A stretch of DNA of 64,000 nucleotides from Acidobacteriota bacterium (GTDB taxonomy: Bacteria; Acidobacteriota; Terriglobia; Acidiferrales; UBA7541). Below are positions 1 through 8,272 of the stretch, one piece after another; the first letter of the stretch is position 1, and every line of letters begins with the position of its first letter. The position numbers and the translations under genes were made by a program. The DNA is taken from assembly GCA_013289955.1 (NCBI GenBank), contig JABCYZ010000030.1, forward strand, positions 18,738-82,737, written 5' to 3'. The notes under the pieces were generated by a model, which saw only the letters and a list, made by a program, of their open reading frames with translations, did no database searches and had not been told where the DNA came from.

Positions 1-140
1 TGCAGCGCGTTTTTGCGCCTCTCTATCACGGGAACGCTGCCACCGCCTAGGCCGAGCGCCCGGGTGGCGCCGGCGCGCCCTTGTGTAGACCAGAATTTCG
101 GGAAGCAGCTTATGAGAATTGCCGATGGGGAGATCTAGCC

Positions 141-740
141 ATGAACAGAACGGCTTCGAAGAAAAGAGAACTGCCCAAGGGTGGTAAGAAACCGCGTACT
201 TATCGTCGTATCGTCACGGGAAATGTAAACGGAAGGGCCGTCGTCGAAAGCGACGAACCGTTGCTGGCCTACGAGTTCAAGACCGTTCCCGGCTATGAGC
301 ACACGCTCCTGTGGGTCAACCCGGCGATTCCGGACCTCGGCACGGAGCAGAGGTTTGATCGGTATCCCGACTCCGTCGTTCCAGGACCTGGCGGTACCAG
401 CCTGCACTTCGTGACCTTTCCGCCTGGTTCAGTCTTCGCGGACCCCTCCTTTGACGCCGGAGCCGCACAAGAAGAAGCGCTTGTCCGTCTGCGAGGACTG
501 GCGGATCACTTCGAAAAGGCAGATCCGGGGATGCACAAAACAAATACCGTCGACTATGCACTTGTCTACGACGGTGAGATGTGGCTGGAGCTGGACGACG
601 GCGCGACTCTGCATTTGAACCGCGGCGACGTGGTCGTGCAAAACGGTACGCGCCACGCATGGCGAAACAAGGGCACTAGGCCCGTCACGATGCTCTTTTT
701 CTTGAACGGAGCAAGAGCTCGCGAAACCTGGCAATCCTAA
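141..740 (+). CDS. Cupin domain-containing protein
   Basis: A 199-residue protein whose C-terminal half (about residues 110-195) reads as a single cupin barrel: a conserved His after the start of the domain, a VYDGEMWLELDDG strand, a LNRGDVVVQNGTRHAW segment typical of cupin motif 2, and a closing hydrophobic strand MLFFLNG. The N-terminal basic stretch is low complexity and is not a signal peptide. The ATG at 141 is chosen because a GGGGAG ribosome site lies about 8 bases upstream; the frame stays open to 81 but without such a site. Stop and next gene nearly abut, so it heads a probable operon of small proteins. Cupins of this shape often act as small-molecule binding or dioxygenase-like proteins; the substrate cannot be read from the sequence. 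Confidence 0.8.
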   Translation: MNRTASKKRELPKGGKKPRTYRRIVTGNVNGRAVVESDEPLLAYEFKTVPGYEHTLLWVNPAIPDLGTEQRFDRYPDSVVPGPGGTSLHFVTFPPGSVFADPSFDAGAAQEEALVRLRGLADHFEKADPGMHKTNTVDYALVYDGEMWLELDDGATLHLNRGDVVVQNGTRHAWRNKGTRPVTMLFFLNGARARETWQS

Positions 741-751
741 TGGAGGACCCG

Positions 752-1282
752 ATGACCCCTGAAGATAATTTCCTGACCGTTAGCCAGTTCGACGGCAGCG
801 CGTACAAGAGCTCCGAGGCCGCAGAGCTGACCCTGAACACGGCAATTCTGCGCGCCGAAATCGCCAGGAGCTACGAAGAGTTTCTGAATATCTTTGACAA
901 GTTTTACGCCGATGATCTCGAGGTAAGCAGTGCAGATTCGCCGGAGACAGTCCGTGGAAAGGACAGAGTGCGCCCCTTCCTGCTGAAATTTCTGATACCG
1001 CTTCACGTGATGGCTGAAATTGCCGGATTGTCGATATCCGTCGAGCAAACTGCGATTCCTCGAGACGCCTCGAATGAGACGCATTCCAGATGGAAGATCG
1101 ACTTCACCGCCATCGGTGGGAGACGGTGCACATTAAAGTGGAACGCCGTTAGGAGATGGAAGGCGTTCAGGGTCGTGTACGAACACCACTACGATCATGA
1201 GCAGATCGGCGGACCCTTGACCGAGAACGACCTGCATTTGGATTGGGGGCATCCAGAGGCTGCGTTTCCGTTGCCCTCCTAA
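752..1282 (+). CDS. NTF2/SnoaL-like protein, hypothetical
   Basis: A 176-residue protein with no signal peptide or membrane segment. Its length and pattern (a helix ARSYEEFLNIFDKFYADDLEV, then a strand-rich half with a RWKIDFTAIGG segment and a final VYEHHYD strand) suggest an NTF2-like cone fold (SnoaL_2 type). The assignment rests on pattern only. The ATG at 752 is preferred over one at 740 because GGAGG at 742-746 is correctly placed for it. The gene begins 11 bases after the cupin stop, which implies cotranscription. Function unknown. Confidence 0.6.
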   Translation: MTPEDNFLTVSQFDGSAYKSSEAAELTLNTAILRAEIARSYEEFLNIFDKFYADDLEVSSADSPETVRGKDRVRPFLLKFLIPLHVMAEIAGLSISVEQTAIPRDASNETHSRWKIDFTAIGGRRCTLKWNAVRRWKAFRVVYEHHYDHEQIGGPLTENDLHLDWGHPEAAFPLPS

Positions 1283-1454
1283 GGGTTGAAGGGAACAGAC
1301 GCTAAGTGTCGCTCGCCATTTAAGGGCGGACTTACTTCACCGGAGCATCTCCCATCAAACTCCTTTTCCGGATGCACCTGGAAGCAGGTTGGGGACTCAG
1401 AAGAAACAGGAATCGGATCCTGGACCGATTTTTCAGGACTGGAGGAAACAAGCA

Positions 1455-1862
1455 ATGGCCAGCGAACTCGAGGAGAAGAACAAGGCGCTCGTACTCAGGG
1501 CTTTCGACACGCTCTTCAACAAGCGTGACTACGCAGCGGCGGAGCAATTCTGGTCACCGCAATACATTCAACACAGCGCTCACATCGCGCCCGGTCGTAA
1601 AGGCCTGTTCGATCTCGTCAAGAGTCTTCCGCCATCATTGAAATACGAGGCGGGAACGATCGTGGCGGAGGGAAATTCCGTCATTGTGCACGGACGGTTT
1701 TCGGAATTCGGCGCCCCTGCAAATTGGATCGCAGCCGACATCTTACGCATCGAGAGCGGATTACTCGTCGAACACTGGGATGTGATTCAGAATGAGGCCA
1801 CAGAAGAGCAATCGAAGAGTGGCGCGCCCATGTTCGGCGGGACTTTTCCACAATACAAATGA
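1455..1862 (+). CDS. SnoaL-like (nuclear transport factor 2 family) protein
   Basis: A 135-residue protein with the typical SnoaL/polyketide-cyclase-like arrangement: helix LVLRAFDTLFNKRDYAAAEQFWSPQYIQHS, a loop ending with the conserved His, a central strand VHGRFSEFG and the closing strand LLVEHWDVIQ. These proteins are small alpha+beta barrels that catalyse or bind in a hydrophobic pocket; many encoded near oxidoreductases are of unknown substrate. The start at 1455 has a GGAGG at 1441-1445; the open frame extends further upstream to 1389 but without a comparable site. The previous gene ends 172 bases earlier, so it may have its own promoter. Confidence 0.8.
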   Translation: MASELEEKNKALVLRAFDTLFNKRDYAAAEQFWSPQYIQHSAHIAPGRKGLFDLVKSLPPSLKYEAGTIVAEGNSVIVHGRFSEFGAPANWIAADILRIESGLLVEHWDVIQNEATEEQSKSGAPMFGGTFPQYK

Positions 1863-1890
1863 AACAGAGAGGTTCAGAGGAGACCGACCC

Positions 1891-2373
1891 ATGGGAAACG
1901 AAGGCTCTTACGTGGTTCTGGGGTTGAAAACATGGAACGCCCAAATTGATCGCGCGGACAAGCTTTTTGGAGGACTCTCCTCCGAGGAGGTTCTGCGGGA
2001 AATAGCGCCTGGCAGGAACAGGCTTCTTTACTTGTGGGGACATCTCACAGCCGTACATGACGCGATGCTCCCGCTATTGTCGCTGGGAGAACGACTTCAT
2101 CCCGAGTTTGATGTCGCCTTCGTCTCGAATCCCGACAAATCGCGAGCCGAAACTCCCTCGCACGAACAGGTCCGCCAGGCATGGAACGTTGTCAATGCTG
2201 AATTGCGGAAGGGGTTTGAAAAAATGTCTTGGTCCGATTGGCTCGAGAGGCACTCGGCCGCATCGGAAGAAGATTTCAGAAAAGATGCTTCGCGCAATCG
2301 TTTTGCCATCCTGCTGGGCCGCACGAACCATCTCTCCTATCATCTCGGCCAGGCGATGCTCGGCCTCAAGTGA
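1891..2373 (+). CDS. DinB family protein
   Basis: A 160-residue four-helix-bundle protein of the DinB/YfiT superfamily. Visible signatures are the first metal-ligand helix (LLYLWGHLTAVHDAM) and the C-terminal NHLSYHLGQ segment, giving a three-His arrangement typical of this superfamily. Members act as thiol-dependent S-transferases (bacillithiol, mycothiol) or are of unknown role. ATG at 1891 follows a GAGGAG; the frame is open further upstream but that part overlaps the preceding gene. It lies 28 bases after the SnoaL-like gene, so the two are likely cotranscribed. Substrate and thiol cofactor cannot be told from the sequence. Confidence 0.8.
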   Translation: MGNEGSYVVLGLKTWNAQIDRADKLFGGLSSEEVLREIAPGRNRLLYLWGHLTAVHDAMLPLLSLGERLHPEFDVAFVSNPDKSRAETPSHEQVRQAWNVVNAELRKGFEKMSWSDWLERHSAASEEDFRKDASRNRFAILLGRTNHLSYHLGQAMLGLK

Positions 2374-2431
2374 TCGAGAGGAAAGGATCGGAGGCGGCAG
2401 GTTCGGAGATCGGTAACAACGGAGAAAACGA

Positions 2432-3166
2432 ATGACCAAAAAGCTCGAAGGCAAGATCGCTGTCGTCACCGGCGGCACAGAAGGAATTGGGTTAGCTACG
2501 GCACAACTTTTCGTGAAAGAGGGCGCTTATGTCTTCATCACCGGCCGCCGCGAGAAGGAACTCGACGAGGCAGTCAAGGCCATCGGCACCAACGTTTCTG
2601 GCGTTCAAGGAGATATTGCCAATCTGGCCGACCTTGAGCGTCTCTATGAGACTGTCGCTAAGTTAAAAGGGAGAATCGATATTGTTTTCGCCAACGCAGG
2701 CGTTGGCGAATTTCTCCCCTTCGGGGCGGTCACCGAAGAGCATTTCGACAGGCTCTTCAATATCAATGTGCGGGGAACGCTCTTCACAGTGCAGAAGGCC
2801 TTACCGCTGTTGAAGGATGGCGGCTCTATCATTCTGAATGGTTCCGTCGCGAGTGTTAAGGGTACTGCGGCTTTCGGCGTCTATGCCGCAAGCAAGGCTG
2901 CCATCCGCTCCTTCGTGCGAACCTGGACTACAGATCTGAAGGAGCGTCGCATCCGCTCAAACGTTGTCAGTCCGGGTCCGATCAATACGCCTCTGGCAAA
3001 CCGGCAATCTCGAGACGTCCTTGCACGGATTGTGTCCACCATCCCGATGGGACGCATGGGGGAACCCGAGGAAGTCGCCAAGGCGGCATTGTTTCTCGCG
3101 TCAGATGATTCCAGTTTCGTCACGGGGATCGAACTGTTCGTTGACGGCGGCAGAGCCCAAATCTAG
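2432..3166 (+). CDS. Short-chain dehydrogenase/reductase (SDR)
   Basis: A 244-residue classical SDR. Visible motifs are the Rossmann glycine motif TGGTEGIG near residue 14, NAGVG at the end of beta 4, the catalytic Ser in NGSVAS, the Y-A-A-S-K catalytic Tyr/Lys pair, and the C-terminal SDDSSFVTGIELFVDGG typical of the family. The Arg after beta 2 (ITGRRE) suggests NADP(H) preference. It would oxidise an alcohol or reduce a ketone; the substrate is unknown. GGAG lies about 8 bases before the ATG. It closes the forward run of small genes and is followed by a convergent operon. Confidence 0.92.
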   Translation: MTKKLEGKIAVVTGGTEGIGLATAQLFVKEGAYVFITGRREKELDEAVKAIGTNVSGVQGDIANLADLERLYETVAKLKGRIDIVFANAGVGEFLPFGAVTEEHFDRLFNINVRGTLFTVQKALPLLKDGGSIILNGSVASVKGTAAFGVYAASKAAIRSFVRTWTTDLKERRIRSNVVSPGPINTPLANRQSRDVLARIVSTIPMGRMGEPEEVAKAALFLASDDSSFVTGIELFVDGGRAQI

Positions 3167-3312
3167 CCGAGGGCGGGGGGCTTTTTCCCGGAATCACCAG
3201 ACAGGTGCGGCCGGCGGAGCCGTGGAGCCAAGGCGCTGTCTAGACGATTTCTTCAAGTGTTCGCGTGCCCTGGTAAAGCCATCCGCCATCGCCAGTAGCT
3301 TGCGCTCGACGT

Positions 3313-3747
3313 TCATCCGGAAGAGCCATTCAGCGCGCTCCATGCAGCCAGAGAATCCATGTAGTCCCTCCAATGAACAATTTTTCTGTTCTCGATCGTG
3401 ATGACCGAAATGAGCCTGTTGTCGTAGGACGCACCGCCCGAGAGAATTGTCCCGTGCACTTCGTATTCGAGGATCACAACGCGGCTATCCTGAGAACGAT
3501 GCACGACAAGCGCGTCGCCGGAGTGAAGCCTGATCGTCTTTCCGTATCCCGCGAAACTAGCCATCAGACCAGCTCGTCCTCGAATCGTCAGAGGCCAGCC
3601 GGGAAAGCGGTATCGGAACTCGAAAAATGCGTCTTCGGCAATCGTGTCGAAATAATGGTCGCCATCAACGAATTCGCGTAAGCCCTCCATGACGACTTCG
3701 AAGAAGGGATTGAGAGCTTCAAAAATCTCGTACTCGCCCTTCGGCAT
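3313..3747 (-). CDS. NTF2-like (SnoaL_2 type) protein
   Basis: A 144-residue protein with the NTF2-like layout: helix EIFEALNPFFEVVMEGLREFVDG, then YFDTIAEDAFFEFRYRFPGWP, and a final strand pair ending HWRDYMDSLAAW, where His-Trp-Arg-Asp-Tyr is a common SnoaL_2 closing motif. The start at 3747 is chosen because AAGGA stands 7 bases upstream; a GTG at 3768 and an ATG at 3753 in the same frame are less well placed. It lies 42 bases downstream of the flavin-dependent oxidoreductase gene and is probably cotranscribed with it and the MarR regulator. No catalytic role can be assigned. Confidence 0.78.
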   Translation of the reverse strand: MPKGEYEIFEALNPFFEVVMEGLREFVDGDHYFDTIAEDAFFEFRYRFPGWPLTIRGRAGLMASFAGYGKTIRLHSGDALVVHRSQDSRVVILEYEVHGTILSGGASYDNRLISVITIENRKIVHWRDYMDSLAAWSALNGSSG

Positions 3748-3789
3748 CACCATGTCCTTTCCGATCACGGACCATCGCGCGGAAATGCC

Positions 3790-4842
3790 TCACGCTTGTA
3801 CAGGAGTGACGCTTAGCTCGCTCCGGACGATAGGCGCCACTTGCGTGCCGAGGATTTCTATGGCGTGCAGCATTTTGTCGTGTGGCAGCGTAGAAACACC
3901 CATTTGAAATGTGATGCGCGAAATGCCGCCGAGAACCTCATTCACATAAAGGATCTTCTTTGCGACTGTTTTCGCGTCGCCGATTAGCAGCGCGCCGGTG
4001 GGTCCGCGCAGGACGTCGAACTGAGCGCGTGTGGCGGGCGGCCAGCCGCGCTCCTTGCCGATTTCGGTAAAGGTGTGCGCATAGCCTGGAAAGAATATTT
4101 CTGCGGCTTCGTCCGTAGTGTCTGCGAGAAAGCCGATGGAGTGAAGACCTACGGCGAGTTGCCCGGGAGAATGACCGGCGCGGCGCCCGGCCTCGCGATA
4201 GAGGTCTATAAGCGGCCTGAAACGTCTGGGCTCGCCGCCGATGATGGCCACCATGAGAGGAAGTCCGAGCATGCCTGCGCGAACGAAAGATTCGGGCGTC
4301 CCGCCGACACCAACCCATATGGGGAGCGGATCCTGCAGCGGCCGAGGGTAGATTGCCTGGCCGGTGAGGGGCGCGCGGTGTTTTCCGGACCAGTGCACTT
4401 TGGTGCTTTCCCGGATTTTCAGGAGCAGCTCGAGTTTTTCTGCAAAGAGCGAATCGTAATCTTCAAGACGCAGTCCGAAGAGGGGATACGACTCAACGAA
4501 CGAACCGCGACCGGCGACAATTTCGGCGCGGCCCCGCGAAATCAAGTCGAGAGTCGCGAACTCCTGAAAAACGCGAACGGGGTCGGAGGCGCTGAGAACC
4601 GTGACGGCGCTGGTGAGGCGGATATTTTCTGTGCGTGTAGCAGCGGCGGAGAGGATTACAACGGGTGCTGAATCGAGGAACTCCGCCCGGTGATGTTCGC
4701 CGATACCGAAGACGTCGAGGCCGACCTTATCGGCGAGCTCAATCTCCTCGAGTAGATGGTGCATACGGTCCACGGGACTGAGCGTGAGACCCGTGACCGG
4801 GTCGGAAATGGCTGCTGCGAAACTGTCGATTCCAATCTGCAT
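3790..4842 (-). CDS. LLM class flavin-dependent oxidoreductase
   Basis: A 350-residue protein of the bacterial luciferase-like monooxygenase family (F420- or FMN-dependent TIM barrel). Visible features are the N-terminal MQIGIDSFA strand, IGEHHRAEFLDSAPVVILSAAA typical of the FMN-type LLM group, the SAVTVLSASDPVRVFQEFATLD block, GRGSFVESYPLFG, and the conserved PIWVGVGGTPES. Members oxygenate small substrates with reduced flavin from a partner reductase, or act as F420 dehydrogenases. The EHH signature favours FMN. The gene lies 59 bases downstream of a MarR regulator, which probably controls it. Confidence 0.9.
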   Translation of the reverse strand: MQIGIDSFAAAISDPVTGLTLSPVDRMHHLLEEIELADKVGLDVFGIGEHHRAEFLDSAPVVILSAAATRTENIRLTSAVTVLSASDPVRVFQEFATLDLISRGRAEIVAGRGSFVESYPLFGLRLEDYDSLFAEKLELLLKIRESTKVHWSGKHRAPLTGQAIYPRPLQDPLPIWVGVGGTPESFVRAGMLGLPLMVAIIGGEPRRFRPLIDLYREAGRRAGHSPGQLAVGLHSIGFLADTTDEAAEIFFPGYAHTFTEIGKERGWPPATRAQFDVLRGPTGALLIGDAKTVAKKILYVNEVLGGISRITFQMGVSTLPHDKMLHAIEILGTQVAPIVRSELSVTPVQA

Positions 4843-4901
4843 TCAGGTCACTTCTCGAGGATAACTTTCATTTCGATTCCTGGGCGCACTACCCCGGTAG
4901 G

Positions 4902-5375
4902 TCACCGTTGGCTTAAACACTTTGGATTGACTCCGGTCCCCAGATTCTCGGCGCGCTTCCCAATCTTCTTCAACATCGCTTCCAGAGCTCGCAACTCTTT
5001 CGGGCTGGCATCGGCAAAGACCTTCCTGATTTCGGCAGCATGCTTGCGAAAAATCGGCGCGATCAATTCTTTGCCTTTGGGGGTGAGCGATACAATCCGG
5101 ACTCGCCGATCCTCAGGACTCTCGACGCGGCTGACCAGTCCTCTATCCAGCAGACGGTCGATGGCCACACTGATCGAGCCCGGCGTAAGGTACACCTTCG
5201 GGCCGATCGTATTCACCGGCAAAGGCCCTTTGTTGAGGAGCGCTTCAAGTATCCGGAAGTCGGTATCGTCGATTCCTGTCTCCTCAAGTCCCGCATAAAG
5301 GTATTTCGCGGCCGCGCGAAAGGCCTTGACCAATACCAGCCAACAGTGAACCGGGTCTCGCGGGTTCTTGTCCAT
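4902..5375 (-). CDS. MarR family transcriptional regulator
   Basis: A 157-residue winged-helix repressor. The helix LVLVKAFRAAAKYLYAGLEE, the core DFRILEALLNKGPLPVNTIG, the recognition helix region LTPGSISVAIDRLLDRGLVSR and the wing ESPEDRRVRIVSLTPKGKEL follow the MarR pattern exactly, including the conserved D-x-R in the wing. MarR proteins repress nearby genes until a phenolic or oxidative ligand binds. ATG 5375 is preferred; a GTG at 5417 would add 14 residues. It is divergent from the DoxX gene, with an inverted repeat at 5424-5437 between them, and precedes the flavin oxidoreductase on its own strand. Confidence 0.92.
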   Translation of the reverse strand: MDKNPRDPVHCWLVLVKAFRAAAKYLYAGLEETGIDDTDFRILEALLNKGPLPVNTIGPKVYLTPGSISVAIDRLLDRGLVSRVESPEDRRVRIVSLTPKGKELIAPIFRKHAAEIRKVFADASPKELRALEAMLKKIGKRAENLGTGVNPKCLSQR

Positions 5376-5423
5376 GACGGCACTATTTTGCACTTTTGCA
5401 TAACCGATGTCCAGCACTATGTA

Positions 5424-5437
5424 TCTATATCAATAGA
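5424..5437. promoter_or_regulatory. Candidate MarR operator (inverted repeat)
   Basis: A perfect 5-bp inverted repeat TCTAT-ATCA-ATAGA in the AT-rich divergent region between the MarR gene and the DoxX gene. Position fits autoregulation plus control of DoxX, as is common for MarR repressors. The arms are short, so this is inference. Confidence 0.4.
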
Positions 5438-5570
5438 ATTGGCATCAATGGATAGTGGAAAGAGGCATTACCTTTAGTGAGAAACGAAAGGAAGCGCCTT
5501 CAACCGTGCAGACAATCCCGGTTTGCGCGGTTACTCGGAAGGGGACTCAACAAGCAAAAGGAGGAAGCAC

Positions 5571-6017
5571 ATGGCAACGAATTCGATCGCAATTTCTAAA
5601 AACGTGGAGGCAACAAGCTTTTGGCAGGGGGCGGTAGTCGTCTTGGGGCGGTTTTTCTTCGCACTGATTTTCCTGATGGCTGGCGCCAGCCACTTTTCCA
5701 GGCAAACCATCGGCTTCGCAGCCTCCCAGGGGGTGCTTTTGGCTCCTATCGCGGTTCCCTTTTCGGGCGCGCTGGCCATCGCAGGCGGGCTCAGCGTTCT
5801 GCTCGGCTATCGAGCAAAAGTTGGCGCCTGGCTTATTGCGCTCTTCCTGGTTCCGGTCACTTTAGTGATGCACAGGTTCTGGCTGGTGCAGGATCCTATG
5901 ATGGCGCAGATCCAGATGATTCTGTTCATGAAGAACGTCTCCATGCTCGGCGGCGCCTTGCTGATTTCTCAGTTCGGTGCAGGGCCGTTCAGCCTCGATG
6001 CCCGGCGCTCGCGCTGA
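5571..6017 (+). CDS. DoxX family membrane protein
   Basis: A 148-residue integral membrane protein with about four transmembrane helices: VVVLGRFFFALIFLMAGASHF, PIAVPFSGALAIAGGLSVLLG, AWLIALFLVPVTLVMHRFW and the last after KNVSMLGGALLI. The layout and the conserved R-F-F-x-A-L-I-F start are typical of DoxX/TQO-like proteins, which accompany redox enzymes and quinone or sulfur metabolism; the molecular activity is uncertain. AAGGAGG lies 7-8 bases before the ATG. It is divergent from the MarR operon and may be a target of that repressor. Confidence 0.88.
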   Translation: MATNSIAISKNVEATSFWQGAVVVLGRFFFALIFLMAGASHFSRQTIGFAASQGVLLAPIAVPFSGALAIAGGLSVLLGYRAKVGAWLIALFLVPVTLVMHRFWLVQDPMMAQIQMILFMKNVSMLGGALLISQFGAGPFSLDARRSR

Positions 6018-6088
6018 ACGAGCCTAGAAGAAGAGCACCAAACTGCAGGCAGTTGTGTCGAGCCGTTCCGTTTGCTAGTTTGGCGGAG

Positions 6089-7324
6089 ATGCCGACGCCT
6101 GTGCCCGAACAACTCAGCAGCACCATTGAGACTCTTTATCGAGCGGAGTCGGGGCGGGTACTGGCGACACTGGCGCGTCTGCTCGGAGATTTGGATCTCG
6201 CCGAAGAGGCCATGCAGGAGGCATTCGCCGCCGCCCTGGAGTCCTGGCCCCGGACTGGTGTTCCGGAGAAGCCCCGCCCCTGGCTGATTTCAACCGCGCG
6301 CTTCAAGGCCATCGACAGGATCCGCCGGCGAGCGCACTTCGACAGAACACAGAGAGATTTTGCGCTCTACATGGAAGCGCGCATCAACCAAGCTGCGCTC
6401 GAGGACGAGGAGATCGAAGACGATCGCCTCCGTTTGATCTTCACGTGCTGCCACCCCGTTCTGCCTCCGGAAGGGCAAGTTGCGCTCACCCTGCGCGAAA
6501 TCTGCGGCTTGACCACGGAGGAGATTGCCCGGGCATTTCTCGTTACGCCGGCAACGCTCGCTCAACGCATCGTGCGCGCGAAGGCTGTCATCCGCGACAG
6601 GGTCATTCCGTACCAGGTGCCAAGCTCCCAGGAACTATCGGCGCGGTTAGGAAACGTCCTCCTAGTCGTATATCTGATCTTCAACGAGGGATACTCGGCT
6701 GAAACGACAGGCGCGGAACTCAGCCGCGAGGCGATCCGTCTGGGCAGACTCGTGCTCGACCTGCTCCCGGAACCTGAGGTGATGGGTCTGTTGGGGCTCA
6801 TGTTGTTGCAGGAGTCAGGCCGCGCCGCCAGAACCTCGTCTGACGGAAACTTGATTCTGCTCGAGCAGCAGGATCGGTCGTTGTGGAGCAGGGATCAGAT
6901 CGCCGAGGGCATCTCGCTTACCGAGAACGCTCTTCGATCGCGCCGCTTCGGTGCCTACACTCTGCAGGCGGCCATTGCGGCCGTTCACGTCGAAAGTTCC
7001 TCAACGGCATCCACGGACTGGCGTCAGATTACACTGCTCTATGACCAGTTGCTTCGGATTCAGCCATCCCCGGTTGTAGAACTGAACCTCGCGGTGGCCG
7101 TTGCGATGTGCGAAGGTCCGGAGCACGGTCTTGCTCTTATCAATGACTTGCTGGCGCGCGAGCAACTCTCCCACTATCACCTGGCGCATTCCGCCCGTGC
7201 CGACCTGTGCCGCAGACTAGGGCAGATTCCGGAGGCCCGTGCTTCGTATGAGAAGGCGCTTGCCCTGGTGTCACAGGAGCCGGAGCGCCGTTTTCTCGCC
7301 AGGCGGCTTGCGGAATTGAAATAA
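6089..7324 (+). CDS. ECF42-type RNA polymerase sigma factor with C-terminal extension
   Basis: A 411-residue sigma factor. Sigma-2 (about residues 12-80) shows LYRAESGRVLATLARLLGDLDLAEEAMQEAF and the RPWLISTARFKAIDRIRR segment. Sigma-4 (about 120-170) shows LRLIFTCCHPVLPPE, the LREICGLTTEEIARAFLV helix-turn-helix and LAQRIVRAK. About 230 further residues form a helical, TPR-like extension (FNEGYS motif, LLYDQLLRIQPSP, EARASYEKALAL) that in ECF42 proteins replaces an anti-sigma factor. The family typically stands beside YCII/DGPF proteins, as here. Start chosen at 6089: this is where similarity to sigma factors begins, although the GGAG directly abuts it; GTG 6101 is an alternative. A TGTCGA at 6056-6061 may belong to an autoregulatory promoter, but no matching -10 follows. 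Confidence 0.93.
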   Translation: MPTPVPEQLSSTIETLYRAESGRVLATLARLLGDLDLAEEAMQEAFAAALESWPRTGVPEKPRPWLISTARFKAIDRIRRRAHFDRTQRDFALYMEARINQAALEDEEIEDDRLRLIFTCCHPVLPPEGQVALTLREICGLTTEEIARAFLVTPATLAQRIVRAKAVIRDRVIPYQVPSSQELSARLGNVLLVVYLIFNEGYSAETTGAELSREAIRLGRLVLDLLPEPEVMGLLGLMLLQESGRAARTSSDGNLILLEQQDRSLWSRDQIAEGISLTENALRSRRFGAYTLQAAIAAVHVESSSTASTDWRQITLLYDQLLRIQPSPVVELNLAVAVAMCEGPEHGLALINDLLAREQLSHYHLAHSARADLCRRLGQIPEARASYEKALALVSQEPERRFLARRLAELK

Positions 7325-7340
7325 AAAAAGTTCGCCCTGC

Positions 7341-7366
7341 TGTCGATTCTTTCTATGCGCAACGAC
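7341..7366 (+). promoter_or_regulatory. Candidate ECF42-dependent promoter
   Basis: TGTCGA at 7341-7346 followed, after 16 bases, by CGAC at 7363-7366. From memory of the family, ECF42 sigma factors recognise TGTCGA at -35 and CGA(T/C) or similar at -10. The element lies directly downstream of the sigma gene and about 66 bases before the first YCII gene, so it should drive both YCII genes. Confidence 0.6.
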
Positions 7367-7431
7367 TATAGGATGAACGATCCAGCGCGCAAGGCCGTGT
7401 TGCTGGCCCGAAAAACGTTCTTGGAGAAGTC

Positions 7432-7770
7432 ATGACGCAATATTTGGTTGCTATTCACCACCCCGACGACTATGACCCGTCCCGCGAGGGTGCAGCGATG
7501 GAACGCGACATCGATGTGCTGAACGAGGAGATGGAGGCTGCCGGTGTCAGGATTTTCGCAGGGGGCCTGCGCCCGGCAAGGAGCGCCAAGTCCCTGCGAG
7601 CGCAGTCCGACGGCAAGGTGCTCATCACCGACGGGCCGTATCTGGAGACCAAGGAGCACATAGGCGGGTTTTGGGTGCTGAAAGCTGCTGACCTGAACGA
7701 GGCGCTGGAGTGGGGGCGTAAGGCCGCCGTCGCCTGCCGGGCGCCAGTCGAGGTGCGCCCGTTTCACTGA
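7432..7770 (+). CDS. YCII-related (DGPF) protein 1
   Basis: A 112-residue protein of the YCII/DGPF superfamily: a ferredoxin-like alpha+beta fold with the hallmark T-D-G-P-Y-L-E-T-K-E segment near residue 65 and the closing VEVRPF strand. Proteins of this group are almost always encoded next to ECF42 sigma factors and are their predicted regulon members; the biochemical role is not settled (related YciI proteins have a His-Asp hydrolytic pair). GGAG precedes the ATG. It is preceded by a good ECF42 promoter candidate. Confidence 0.9.
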   Translation: MTQYLVAIHHPDDYDPSREGAAMERDIDVLNEEMEAAGVRIFAGGLRPARSAKSLRAQSDGKVLITDGPYLETKEHIGGFWVLKAADLNEALEWGRKAAVACRAPVEVRPFH

Positions 7771-7867
7771 CGGAGGACCCAATGGAAGTAGCTGAACGGT
7801 CTGGACCCTGCGCACAGAGCGGTGCCGCTGGCTCCCACCCCAGAAGAGAAGAACGAGGAGAAGAACC

Positions 7868-8272
7868 ATGAAATACATCTGTTTGGGATACATCAAACCG
7901 GGAACATTCGAAGGCATGACCGAGGACGAACGACACGCGGTGCTCGACGAATGCTTCGAGCACAACGACCATCTGCGCACCAATGGACATCTGGTTGCCG
8001 AACTACCTCTCCAACCTCCGGAGACCGCATTGACCCTGTACTGGAAGGACGGCAAAGTCGCGACGACCGACGGCCCCTATGCGGAAACCAAGGAACAGCT
8101 CGGTGGCATTCAGATCCTTGAGGCGCGAGACCTAAATCATGCCATTCAGCTTGTCTCGCAGCTTCCTGGCTTTAAGTATGGACTCGGACCGATTGAGATA
8201 CGGCCGACTTTGGACTTGAACGAAATGCTGAAGGCAAGTGAGCAGCGCCGGCGAAAGAGCACCGCACAATGA
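7868..8272 (+). CDS. YCII-related (DGPF) protein 2
   Basis: A 134-residue second member of the YCII/DGPF family, with T-D-G-P-Y-A-E-T-K-E-Q-L-G-G near residue 65 and IEIRPTLDLNEML at the end. It starts MKYICLGYI, a common start for the longer DGPF subgroup, and has a basic C-terminal tail. GAGGAG lies before the ATG. It is 97 bases downstream of the first copy and shares its orientation, so both probably come from the ECF42 promoter. Pairs of divergent DGPF paralogues beside one sigma factor are usual for this system. Confidence 0.9.
   Translation: MKYICLGYIKPGTFEGMTEDERHAVLDECFEHNDHLRTNGHLVAELPLQPPETALTLYWKDGKVATTDGPYAETKEQLGGIQILEARDLNHAIQLVSQLPGFKYGLGPIEIRPTLDLNEMLKASEQRRRKSTAQ

Noticed and set aside
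6056..6061. A complete ECF42 promoter in front of the sigma gene
   Set aside because: TGTCGA is present, but no CGA-type -10 stands about 16 bases downstream, so only a half-element is seen.
5621..6088. N-terminal extension of the sigma factor
   Set aside because: The frame is open but overlaps DoxX, and its translation is not sigma-like. The protein starts at or near 6089.
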